Shown here piece after piece: positions 13,201-21,500 of a DNA stretch of 23,585 nt (within the stretch, counting starts at the first letter, position 1; every line of letters begins with the position of its first letter). A program made the position numbers and the translations under genes. The DNA comes from CAZLKN01 sp964560135. GTDB taxonomy: Bacteria > Actinomycetota > JAICYB01. The stretch is taken from positions 1-23,585 of the forward strand of contig CAZLKN010000046.1 in the NCBI GenBank assembly GCA_964560135.1, written 5' to 3'. The notes beneath the pieces were generated by a model. It saw only the letters and a list, made by a program, of their open reading frames with translations. It searched no databases and was not told the DNA's origin.

Positions 13201-14724
13201 TTACAGACCCAACGCAGCGAAGGTGCAGGAGGCGTTGCCGATGGCGGCGCCCACCCCGAGTCCGACCGGCGTGTTCTCACCTCTCTGGCTGCGGAGTTGT
13301 GAGGATACCGGCCCGCTCTCGTCGGCCCAGTCGTGCTCGAAGCCTTCCACGGGCGCTTCCGCGTTCCAGCACGAGCCACCGTTCCAGATGTCGAGGGCGG
13401 CGGCTTGCTCCAGGATCTCGGCCGCGTCCCCGGGCAGGAGCCAGCCACCGCGCTCCTCGGGCGGGCCGGCCGTCGGTCCGAGGAGGTGGTTCACGTGCGC
13501 TTCGACGCGCGAGTAGTAGTCCTCATGGGTGGGGTAGCGCTCCAGGATCTTTTCCTTCGTCCACAACCGTGAGAACCCGAAGAGCGGACAGCCTCCGTTC
13601 GAGTGCTCGCCCAAGGGCACCTCGATGAACGGATAGCGCAGTCCGCCCACCACGTTGCCGTCCTCGTCCCGCACCAGCGATCCCTCCTCGTCGCGCTCGA
13701 CGCGCGGAGCGCTGGGGGCCGGGGTGCCGTCCCGCACCCATCGGTTCAGCCAGTGAGTGGCCGCCCGAGCCTGGTACTGGACGGTTCCCCGGTTCACGGC
13801 GCAGGCCGTGTCCACCGGGTTGCGGAGCCAGTCGGCCTGGCCCTGAGCCAGGTCGCGCTGCGAGATCGCCCACACGTTGTCGTGCCACGACTTGGGAGCG
13901 TGTCCCTGTCCGGCGCCTTCCCACACGACCCAGTTCTGGCTGTCCGCGGGCCCGGTGAGGTTCTCCTCGACGGTCTTCAGCATGGGCACCTGAAGGTCTT
14001 CGGCGATGTCCTTGATGCTCTGGCCGCCACCACCACGGCTGATGTAGAAGCCGTCGATGAGACCCTCGATGGGATTGCCCTCGGTGATGTAGGACGTCAG
14101 CCGTCCGGCCGACTGCGAGGCTCCGCCCACGATCACGTACTCGACGTCGAGGCCCCCGAGCGGGTCCTTGGCCACCGGTGATCGGATGGCCTTGACGGCC
14201 TGGGCCAGGATGTCGAAGTCGGCGCTGCTTCCCGGATGGAACAGCGTGAAGTACCGCAGGGCATCCCAGGCGCGCAGGCCGGCGACGCCGGCAAGCTGGG
14301 TGGTCAGCCCCACGTAGGCATGGCGCTCTTCGAGGTAGACGGGGACCGCCGGGGGCCACATGGTCTCCAGATCCCGGCCGCCGGTGACGTTGATCCAGTC
14401 GACGAAGACCGTGCCGCTGAACGTCCCGTCGACCGGACGCCGCACGATCATCCGTGTCTTGTACTCGAGCTCGCCCGTGTCACCCGTGGGACCGGAGAAG
14501 AAGTACTCCTCCTCGACGAACCCGTGCGGCTCGACCGGCACGGTGCTGGTGTGCCAGGGCCGGCCGTGGATGCCCCACTCGCCCACGGGCCCCTCCACGT
14601 GTGCGTCCGGAACCGCGTCGGCCGGGTCTTCCTGTGCGACCGCGAACTGCGGCACGGACACCAGACCCATGACCATCACAGCCGCGGTCAAGAGTCCAAA
14701 ACTGCGTTTCGCTCTCCGTTGCAT
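13201..14724 (-). CDS. Secreted alpha/beta-hydrolase domain protein
   Basis: The 507-residue protein begins with a signal peptide (RRAKR start, hydrophobic core, cleavage after AVA at residue 30). It resembles the bacterial alpha/beta hydrolase domain family (Pfam Abhydrolase_10 by my recollection). The nucleophile elbow is VIVGGASQSAGR with candidate Ser203, and a His at 275 in EGAGQGHAP may be a further catalytic residue. The substrate is unknown; an ester or lactone is plausible. Several cysteines in the second half suggest disulfides, as expected for an exported protein. The ATG start follows AGGAGGGG; a longer frame upstream lacks support. It lies 98 bases downstream of the TetR gene on the same strand, with a palindrome in between, so TetR control is likely. 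Confidence 0.78.
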   Translation of the reverse strand: MQRRAKRSFGLLTAAVMVMGLVSVPQFAVAQEDPADAVPDAHVEGPVGEWGIHGRPWHTSTVPVEPHGFVEEEYFFSGPTGDTGELEYKTRMIVRRPVDGTFSGTVFVDWINVTGGRDLETMWPPAVPVYLEERHAYVGLTTQLAGVAGLRAWDALRYFTLFHPGSSADFDILAQAVKAIRSPVAKDPLGGLDVEYVIVGGASQSAGRLTSYITEGNPIEGLIDGFYISRGGGGQSIKDIAEDLQVPMLKTVEENLTGPADSQNWVVWEGAGQGHAPKSWHDNVWAISQRDLAQGQADWLRNPVDTACAVNRGTVQYQARAATHWLNRWVRDGTPAPSAPRVERDEEGSLVRDEDGNVVGGLRYPFIEVPLGEHSNGGCPLFGFSRLWTKEKILERYPTHEDYYSRVEAHVNHLLGPTAGPPEERGGWLLPGDAAEILEQAAALDIWNGGSCWNAEAPVEGFEHDWADESGPVSSQLRSQRGENTPVGLGVGAAIGNASCTFAALGL

Positions 14725-14810
14725 ACAGCCCCTCCTCGCCTCGCGTGGCAACGATGATCTAAGAGGCTTTCGGCACGAGGGGAGGAGGCTCCTGCGGCCC
14801 GGCGAGAATC

Positions 14811-14825
14811 TGAGACCGCGTCTCA
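14811..14825. promoter_or_regulatory. Candidate TetR operator palindrome
   Basis: TGAGAC-CGC-GTCTCA is a perfect 6-3-6 inverted repeat lying between the TetR gene and the hydrolase gene and overlapping the TetR stop codon. A 15-bp palindrome suits a TetR-family dimer. No copy is visible before the TetR gene itself. Confidence 0.45.
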
Positions 14826-15425
14826 ACGCTCGAACAGCAGGCGTTGCACGTAGGAGGCGAGCTCCAGGTCGGGGGTCCGGTCGATGAGGATGTCCGCGTA
14901 GAGCATCGACTCGCCGATGCGGACGAATATGTAGGCCAGGTCGTCGGCGGGCAGCGCCAGCTTCACTTCCCCCGCCTCCTCGGCCTCCGTGAGGATCCGG
15001 CTCCAGTGCCGGACCATCCGCTCGTGCACGCCGCCGGCGGGGGTGAACAGCACTCTGAGAGCGGTTTCGGTATCCGAGCGCAGGAACCGGCGGAAGGGGT
15101 CGAAGCCGGCCGTCTCCTGCTTGAAACGTGTCGCGATCTCGAGGATCCGCTCGACACCGCTGGACACCGCCTCCCGTTCCGCCATCCGCATCGTCTCTCG
15201 GGCCAGGAACCAGAGGACGCCGGCGAGCAGGCGGTCCCGGCTGCCGACGACGCGATACAGCGTCGCCCTGCTCACTGCAAGGGACCCGGCGAGATCATGC
15301 ATGTCGACCGTGCCATCCCGCAGGAAGGCGTGCAGCGCGGCTTCCAACGCCTGCTCGTAGGTGACAACCCTCGCGCCGGGCGCAGATGCCCCCCGCTCGA
15401 GGGAGCGCTTCCGCTCCGCTCTCAT
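14823..15425 (-). CDS. TetR/AcrR-family regulator, QsdR-like
   Basis: The 200-residue protein is a typical TetR length. The N-terminal HTH (about 23-66) contains DLAGSLAVSRATLYRVVGSRDRLLAGVLW. That wording resembles the QsdR group, whose founding member represses a quorum-quenching lactonase gene in Rhodococcus (recalled, not searched). The C-terminal ligand domain ends in LELASYVQRLLFER, as in that group. The ATG has no ribosome-binding site but lies 7 bases after TAAGAT, so the transcript is probably leaderless. The downstream hydrolase gene is the obvious target; if the QsdR analogy holds, the hydrolase might act on a lactone or similar ester, which is inference. Confidence 0.82.
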   Translation of the reverse strand: MRAERKRSLERGASAPGARVVTYEQALEAALHAFLRDGTVDMHDLAGSLAVSRATLYRVVGSRDRLLAGVLWFLARETMRMAEREAVSSGVERILEIATRFKQETAGFDPFRRFLRSDTETALRVLFTPAGGVHERMVRHWSRILTEAEEAGEVKLALPADDLAYIFVRIGESMLYADILIDRTPDLELASYVQRLLFER

Positions 15426-15432
15426 GCCGACA

Positions 15433-15438
15433 ATCTTA
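15433..15438 (-). promoter_or_regulatory. -10 element of TetR gene, leaderless transcript
   Basis: TAAGAT on the minus strand fits TANNNT and lies 7 bases before the TetR ATG, placing the predicted transcript start at or next to the start codon. No good -35 is visible. The element sits in the 20-base gap after the Uma2 gene. Confidence 0.45.
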
Positions 15439-15445
15439 CGCCTGC

Positions 15446-16006
15446 TCAGCCGAGGATCTCGCCGGCGGTGAAGGAGATCTCGGGGAACGCCAGAGGCGAG
15501 AGCGTCGCCGTTCCCTCACCGACCGACCGTTGCGCGTATCCGTCCGGCGTCGGCTCGCGGTGCACCTCGATCCGGCGCGCGCCCACGTCCACCAGCCAGG
15601 CCTCCGGGACGCCCGCGGCGCCGTAGCGGGGGATCTTGCGGTTGCGGTCGAGAAGCACGGAGGAGTGGGCGACCTCGACGACGAGCAGGAGGTCGTCCGG
15701 GCGGGGATGGGCCGTGGCGTAGTCGTCGTCCCGCCGGTGGCCGATCCAGAGGTCGGGCTCCGGCTCGGAGCGGTCGTCGAGGATGACCGGTGTCTGGACG
15801 CCGACGGTCGCACGCTCACCGACCTGCGTCATGAACAGACGGTTCAGACGGATGACGCACCCGGCGTGCGGAGAGTCCATCGGCGTCATCTCGATGATCT
15901 CCCCGTCGAGGAGCTCGACGCGGTCGTCGGGCGTGAGGATGCCCACCTCGACCATGCGGTGGTACTCGTCCACCGTGAACAGTCTGCGTCGGAATTCAAC
16001 CGCCAT
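15446..16006 (-). CDS. Uma2-family (DUF820) putative PD-(D/E)XK nuclease
   Basis: The 186-residue protein matches the Uma2 family throughout. It has FTVDEYHRMVE near the start, RVELLDGEIIEMTPMDSPHA at 29-48, EPEPDLWIG with Asp85, LLLVVEVAHSS with Glu111, and RNRKIPRYGAAGVPEAWLVD. The Asp and Glu sit where the family's nuclease-fold metal ligands are expected. Biological roles of Uma2 proteins are largely unknown, and they are often multicopy. The ATG start has GAGGCGG upstream. It lies 73 bases after leuS on the same strand and 20 bases before the TetR gene, with no visible partner gene. Confidence 0.85.
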   Translation of the reverse strand: MAVEFRRRLFTVDEYHRMVEVGILTPDDRVELLDGEIIEMTPMDSPHAGCVIRLNRLFMTQVGERATVGVQTPVILDDRSEPEPDLWIGHRRDDDYATAHPRPDDLLLVVEVAHSSVLLDRNRKIPRYGAAGVPEAWLVDVGARRIEVHREPTPDGYAQRSVGEGTATLSPLAFPEISFTAGEILG

Positions 16007-16079
16007 GGTTCACCACCGCCTCTCATGGTACGGCCCCGTGCTCGACGGCCGCGGGGAAGGCGTCGGGAAGAACGACATG

Positions 16080-18331
16080 CTACCCACCCTCACGGACAAG
16101 ATTCACGAGACGGTCCGGCACGAACACCACCCGGTCCGGCCCCCGGCCCCCGAGGGCGTCGCGGACCCGTTGAATGCTCAGCGCCTGCTCCAGCACCTCG
16201 TCCTCGCCCAGGCCGGCGGCAGCCTGGAAGGACCCCCGGATGCGGCCGTCGACCTGTACCACGATCGTCACGGTCTCGTCGGCGAGCGCGGCCTCGTCCA
16301 CGGCGGGCCAGGGCTGCTCGTGCACCGAGTAGCCGCCGCCGATCGCCTCCCACAGCTCCTCGGCCAGATGGGGCACGAACGGCGCCAGCAGGAGCACGAG
16401 CGTCCCGCGGACGCGCTCCCATTCCGGCCCGGTCATCCCGGCACGGTGCTCGGTGGCCCACGACACGAACTCCATCAGGGCGGCGATCGCGGTGTGGAAC
16501 TTGAAGGCCTCCATGTCCCGTGCCACCCGGGCGGTGGTGCGGTCCACCTCTCGCAGGTCGCCGAGGCCCGGCCCGGGCTCGTGGTCGGCGGTCACAAGCC
16601 GCCACACCCGCGCGGTGAACCGGACCACGCCCTGGAGCGCATCGGCGGAGAACTCCGGGCCCTCCTCCCAGGGGCCCGCGAACAGCAGGTAGGCGCGCAG
16701 GTTGTCGGCGCCGATCGTCTCCCAGTAGGGCTCGGGCGTGACGACGTTGCCCCGGCTCTTGGACATCTTCGCGCCGGCCATCACCATCAGCCCGTGGAAC
16801 CCGATCCTCGGGATCGGCTCCCGGACGGGGGTCAGCCCCAGGTCGTGCAGTGCCATCGATACGAAGCGTGCGTAGAGGTGATGCCGTCGGACGTGCTCCT
16901 GCCCGCCCTCGTAGCGGTCCACGGGCAGCACCCGGCCGGTCCGCTCCGGGTCCCAGGGACGGTCGTCCAGGTCGGTGCAGGGGTACCGCAGGAAGTACCA
17001 GGAGGAGTCGACGAAGGTGTCCAGCACGTCGGTTTCCCTGCGGGCGGCGCCCCCGCAGCGCGGACACGGAACCTCCACGAAGGTGGACACCGCCGCCAGC
17101 GGCGACACCCCGGTGCCCGTCGGACGGAAATCCTCGACCTCCGGCAGCACCACCGGAAGCGCCTCGTCCGGCACGCGAACCTCGCCGCACTCCGCGCAGT
17201 GGACGATCGGGATCGGCGGCCCCCAGTACCGCTGGCGCGAGACGAGCCAGTCCCGCAGCCGGTACCGGACGCTCCTCCGCCCGGCCCCCGTCTCCTCCAG
17301 CCGGGCGGCGATGGCGTCTCGGGCCTCCCCGCCCACGAGGCCGGTGAAGGGCCCGGAGCGCTCCAGCGGGCCCTCGCCCGCGTACGGGGGCTCCCCGCCG
17401 GCGACCACGGTGACCACCGGGAGGCTGTGGCGTCGTGCGAACGCGTGGTCGCGGGCGTCGTGGGCGGGCACGCCCATGACGACGCCGGTGCCGTAGCCGC
17501 CCAGGACGTGCTCGGCGACGAACACCGGCACCCGCGCGCCGGTGAGCGGATGGACGGCGTNNNNNNNNNNNNNNNNNNNNNNNNNNNNNNNNNNNNNNNN
17601 NNNNNNNNNNNNNNNNNNNNNNNNNNNNNNNNNNNNNNNNNNNNNNNNNNNNNNNNNNNNCGCTGGGCCCGCTTCGCCCACGCCGGCCAGTCGAGTGCGT
17701 CCAGGCCCCCGTGCAGCTCTTCGGCGTAGCGGGTGATGCGCAGGAACCACTGGCGCATCAGTCGTTCCACCACGGGTGTGTCGCAGCGCTCGCAGCCGTC
17801 GCCCTCGAGCTGCTCCCGCGCCAGCACGGTCAGGCAGGACGGACACCACACCACGGGGGCCTCGGTCCGGTAGGCCAGACCCGCCTCGTGGAGCTTCAGG
17901 AAGATCCACTGCGTCCAGCGGTAGTAGGTGGGGTCGGAGGTGCGCAGCTCGCGGGTCCAGTCCCAGGCGGCCCCCATGCGCGAGAGCTGGCGGCGGAAGT
18001 TCACGATCGTCCGGTCCATCAGGGCCGACGGGTGGACACCGGCCTTCACGGCATAGTTCTCGGCGTTGATGCCGAAGGAGTCGAAGCCCACGGGCTGGAA
18101 CACCCTCCGGCCCCGCATGCGCATGTAGCGTCCGTAGGCGTCGGCCCCCGAGTAGGTGCGCACGTGACCGACGTGCAGGCCGTCGGCCGAGGGGTACGGG
18201 AACTCCACGAGGTTGTAGAAGGCGGGGCCCGGCGCGTCCACATCGAAGGTGTACAGACCCGTGGAGGACCACCGGGTCCGCCACTTCTCCTCCACCACGA
18301 CGGGGTCGTAGGGTGTGCGGCGCTCGTCCAT
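16080..18331 (-). CDS. leuS: Leucyl-tRNA synthetase, interrupted by an assembly gap
   Basis: This is a class I synthetase that charges tRNA-Leu. The N-terminal part (223 residues) has the HIGH-type motif LHVGH (18164-18175 encodes HVGH), GFDSFGINAEN and a zinc-type WCPSC...CERC. The C-terminal part (493 residues) has AVHPLTG and YGTGVVMGVPAHD of the editing domain, SRQRYWGPPIP, DTFVDSSWYFLRY and KMSKS (16755-16769). The gap removes the first half of the editing domain, including the expected TTRPDT motif. By alignment to my memory of E. coli LeuRS about 88 residues are lost, roughly 260 bases. The two halves are out of register across 100 N, so this is a gap artefact and not a frameshift in the gene. 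The ATG start follows GAGAGGAG. Expression is probably controlled by the leader at 18365-18464. Confidence 0.95.
17561..17660. other. Assembly gap of exactly 100 N
   Basis: This is a run of 100 undefined bases inside leuS. Frame continuity requires a true gap length of 3k+2, which 100 is not, and family length suggests about 260. The 100 is therefore a scaffolding placeholder. Confidence 0.97.
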
Positions 18332-18339
18332 CTCGCTCT

Positions 18340-18351
18340 CCTCTCACGTAG
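18340..18351 (-). promoter_or_regulatory. leuS ribosome-binding region complementary to the leader Leu codons
   Basis: On the leuS strand CUACGUGAGAGG runs into the Shine-Dalgarno AGGAG, 6 bases before the ATG. It can pair with CUUCUUACGUAG (18434 to 18423) of the leader, giving 12 uninterrupted base pairs, two of them G-U. That leader segment spans parts of the Leu codons, the Thr codon and the stop. Confidence 0.45.
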
Positions 18352-18364
18352 ATCCGGGAAATGG

Positions 18365-18393
18365 AAAACCCCCGGCCTTCACGGCACGGGGGT
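18365..18393 (-). terminator. Attenuator terminator upstream of leuS
   Basis: On the leuS strand ACCCCCGTGCC, loop GTGAA, GGCCGGGGGT form a stem of about 10 bp with one bulged U, followed by TTTT. It is the only hairpin in the window with a U tract. It ends 33 bases before the leuS start, so it must regulate leuS and cannot be the end of an upstream gene. Confidence 0.8.
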
Positions 18394-18395
18394 CC

Positions 18396-18421
18396 GGCGA
18401 GCGCCAACCGCGGCGCTCGCC
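18396..18421 (-). promoter_or_regulatory. Leader hairpin between leader peptide stop and terminator
   Basis: GGCGAGCGCC, loop GCGGTT, GGCGCTCGCC is a perfect 10-bp stem that starts one base after the leader stop codon and ends two bases before the terminator stem. A ribosome on the Leu codons or at the stop would cover its 5' arm. It is probably the pause or competing hairpin of the attenuator. I could not draw a convincing antiterminator by eye. Confidence 0.65.
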
Positions 18422-18422
18422 G

Positions 18423-18464
18423 CTACGTAAGAAGGAGGCCCGGAACGGGTCTGGTCGTCCTCAT
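18423..18464 (-). CDS. leuS leader peptide with three consecutive Leu codons
   Basis: The 14-codon frame encodes MRTTRPVPGLLLT. The Leu run is CTC CTT CTT; CTT is uncommon in the neighbouring high-GC genes, and a run of such codons is what a charging sensor needs. The predicted promoter places the transcript start about 2 bases before the ATG, so translation would be leaderless, as is common in actinobacteria. It is followed at once by a hairpin, a U-tailed terminator and leuS. When charged tRNA-Leu is scarce the ribosome would stall here and favour read-through into leuS. As I recall, comparative work has predicted classical attenuators before leuS in some Streptomyces. Confidence 0.75.
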   Translation of the reverse strand: MRTTRPVPGLLLT

Positions 18465-18473
18465 GGTCCGGAC

Positions 18474-18502
18474 AGGATGCCAAGGCCCTCGGGGACCGTC
18501 AA
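18474..18502 (-). promoter_or_regulatory. Promoter of the leuS leader transcript
   Basis: On the minus strand TTGACG (18497-18502) is a near-consensus -35, followed after 17 bases by CATCCT (18474-18479), a weak -10. The predicted start at about 18467 is 2 bases before the leader ATG. The -35 match and spacing are good; the -10 is the weak point. Confidence 0.5.
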
Positions 18503-18547
18503 GGGCCGGCGGCTCCGAACCCCCGCCCGGATTCTGACCCAGGGTCC

Positions 18548-18570
18548 GTGTCGGCCCCCGGCCGTATGCT
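18548..18570 (+). promoter_or_regulatory. Candidate PafBC/RecA-independent damage promoter of adnB-like gene
   Basis: GTGTCGGCC, 8 bases, TATGCT matches the mycobacterial RecA-NDp consensus TTGTCRGTG-N8-TANNNT at 6 of 9 upstream positions, with the exact spacing and a good -10. The block from GTC through the TGG after the -10 is nearly identical to that before the adnA-like gene. The predicted transcript start is about 23 bases before ATG 18600. Confidence 0.55.
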
Positions 18571-18599
18571 GGTCCACCCAGGTCGGAGAAGGGTCGACG

Positions 18600-21500
18600 A
18601 TGAGCAAGCCCACAGCGTCCGAAGCCGTCAAGGCAGCCCTCAAGGGCTACGAGCCCTCCGACGAGCAGTGGCAAGCGATCCGGGCCCCCTTGGAGCCCGT
18701 CGTGATCGCCGCGGGGGCCGGGTCCGGCAAGACCGCGGTCATGACGGCACGCATCGTCCACCTCGTGGAGGCGGGGCAGGCCCGGCCCGCGTCGGTCCTC
18801 GGGCTCACGTTCACCAACAAAGCCGCCGGGGAGCTCGAGGAGCGGCTCGGCGACGCGCTCGGCAAGCTCGCGCCACACCCCCAGGAGCACCCGACGGTCA
18901 TGACCTACCACGCCTTCGCGCAGAAGCTCGTCCGCGACCACGGCGCGCGCATCGGCGTCGACCCGGAGGCAGCGCTGCTGTCCAACGCCCACAAGTGGCA
19001 GCTGCTCATGGGGTTGATCGAGGAGCTGGACGAGCTCGACGAGGTGGAGCTCCGCCACCCGCTGTCGTTCATCCCCCAGACCCTCCAGCTCTCCGACCAG
19101 TGCGCCGACCATCTCGTCTCACCCGAGGAGCTGGCCGCGGAGTGCGACCGGATCCTGGAGCAGAACGGCGACAACTGGGTGGTCACCGCCGCCCGCAAGC
19201 GCAAGGACTTCGCGAAGATCATCGCCAGGTACGCCGAGGCCAAGCAGCGCCTCCGCCGGATCGACTACGGCGATCAGATCCGTCTGGCGGTGGAGGTGCT
19301 CGAACGCCACCCGGCGGTCGTGCGTGAGCTGCGAGAGCATTATCCCGTGGTGCTGCTCGACGAGTACCAGGACACCAACCCCGGACAGAAGGTCATGCTC
19401 CGCCACCTGTGTCCGGACGGCTGGGCGGTGACCGCGGTGGGCGACGCGCGGCAGGCGATCTACGCGTGGCGCGGCGCGTCGATGTTCAACCTCATCAATT
19501 TCCACCGCGAGTTCCGCACCGCCGACGGTTCGGAGGCCCGGCGGGCGGCACTGTCCGAGAACTTCCGGTCCGGACGACGGATCGTCGAGCTCGCCAACCG
19601 CATCATCGAGAAGGTACCGCCGGAGCACCGTCCGGGGGCCGAGCTCGTTCCCGTGGAGGCCAACGGCGAAGCGTTCGTGGGAGCCGCCATCTTCTCCGAC
19701 CAGGAGACCGAGGCGGCCTTCGTCGCCGACGAGATCGAGCGCCTCCACGACGACGACCACGAGTGGCGCGACTGCGCGATCCTCGTGCGCACGCGGCGCT
19801 ACCTCGACCGCATCGTGGCCGCCCTCGAGGATCGCGACATCCCCTACGAGATCGTCGACCTCGGGGGCCTGCTGAAGATCCCCGCCGTCGTGGACACGAT
19901 GGCGTGGCTGCGGCTGCTCTACGACCGCGGTCCGGCCTCCAACCGGTGGGCGGCCCGGATCCTGATGGGCCCCCGCTTCCGCGTGCACTACGGCGACCTG
20001 GCCCCCATCGCGCGCCACGCCGCCCAGCGCAACTACCAGCTGATGCAGGAGGCCCGGGAGCTGCTCGGCGTCGAGGAGCCCGATCCCGGCGAGGTCGCCT
20101 ACTCGCTCGTGGAGACCCTCGAGGAGGCGGACGCCATCGAGGGCGTGTCCGATGAGGCCCGGGAGCGCGTCCGCGAGTTCCTCGCGCTGCTGGAGGACCT
20201 GCGTCCGCATGCCAGCCTCGGCCTCCAGGAGCTCGCGCAGATCGTCGTCGACCGCACCGGCATCGCCGACGCGCTGGCCGCGTCCACCTCACGCACCGCT
20301 GCCGCGATGCGCGACAACCTGAACGGCTTCATCGGGGTCTGCTCCGAGTTCGCACCGCTCGACGGCGAGGCGAACCTCGGCACGTTCATCGACTTCCTCG
20401 ACGTCGCCGAGGAGTCCGAGGACCCGATCCCCCTGGCGGCCACCGCCACCTCCGACTCCGTGAAGGTGCTCACCGTCCACGCCGCCAAGGGCCTCGAGTA
20501 CCGGGCGGTATTCGTCCCCGTGCTCGCCGCCTCCCAGGAGCTCGGACGCTACGACGGCATGAAGATGTACTCGGTCTTCCCCGACGTGCGGCTGTCGAAC
20601 CCGCTCACCTCCACCATGCAGCTCCCGCCCGGGGTCCGGCGCGACCGTGACGACCTGCCGCGCTTCGAAGGCCACATGCGCACCTACCGCGACGCGCTCA
20701 AGCAGCGCGCCGAGCAGGACGAGCGTCGGCTCTTCTATGTGGCCCTCACCCGGGCCCGCGAGCGCCTCTACTGCTCGGCGGCGTGGTGGTACGGGGCCGA
20801 GGACCGCAAGGGCCCGTCGGTGTTCTGCGACGAGATCCTCGAGCAGACCGACCTCATCCGGGTCCTGCCCGGCCACTGCCGGCCCGACCACGCGCCGCTC
20901 ACCAACACGGTGGTGGAGGCGATGCGCCGCGACCTCGTCTGGCCCCCCGCACCCGAGCGCGACGAGACCGCGGCCGCGTGGCTGGAGAAGGTGGAGGCGA
21001 TCCTTGCCGGGCAGACCGACGTCGACGAGGTGCTGGCCGTGGACGGTGCCCGTCCCGTCTACGAGGAGCATCTGCGCACGATCGAGACCCTCCGCGCCGC
21101 AGCGGACGAGACCGCACCCGAGCAGCGGACGCTGTCGCTGTCGGCCACGGCCGCGGTGCGGATCGCGCTCGGCAAGGAGACCACCGACAACGTGCTGTAC
21201 CCCGTCCCCCAGCGGCCCACGGAGGCGCAGCGCCTCGGCACCGAGGTCCACGCCTGGATCGAGGAGCGGGCCCGCGGGCTCGTGGGCCTCGCCGACGAGG
21301 AGGCACTCGACAGCTCGTCGCTGCCCGCCGACCGCGCCACCGCCGAGACCCTCAAGGACAACTTCCTGCGTATGGGCTACGACGAGCGCACCCTGGCCGA
21401 GCTCGACTCCGGGGAGCCGGCGGCGGAGCTGCCCTTCACCCTCAAGGTCGGGCGGGCGCTCGTCCGCGGACGGATCGACGCCGTCTACCTCGCCGACGGC

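Noticed and set aside
15420..15435. Second PafBC-type site, from TTGTCGGCA on the minus strand at the TetR start
   Set aside because: It matches the upstream half of the motif but has no TANNNT 8 bases downstream; the bases lie between the TetR -10 and its start codon.
16027..16050. Terminator between leuS and the Uma2 gene
   Set aside because: CCCCG...CGGGG gives only a 5-bp stem with a long loop and no T tract; read-through from leuS is equally likely.
18423..19112. 229-codon minus-strand frame ending in the leader peptide
   Set aside because: It is antisense to the adnB-like gene; only its last 14 codons, which have their own promoter and lie outside that gene, are supported.
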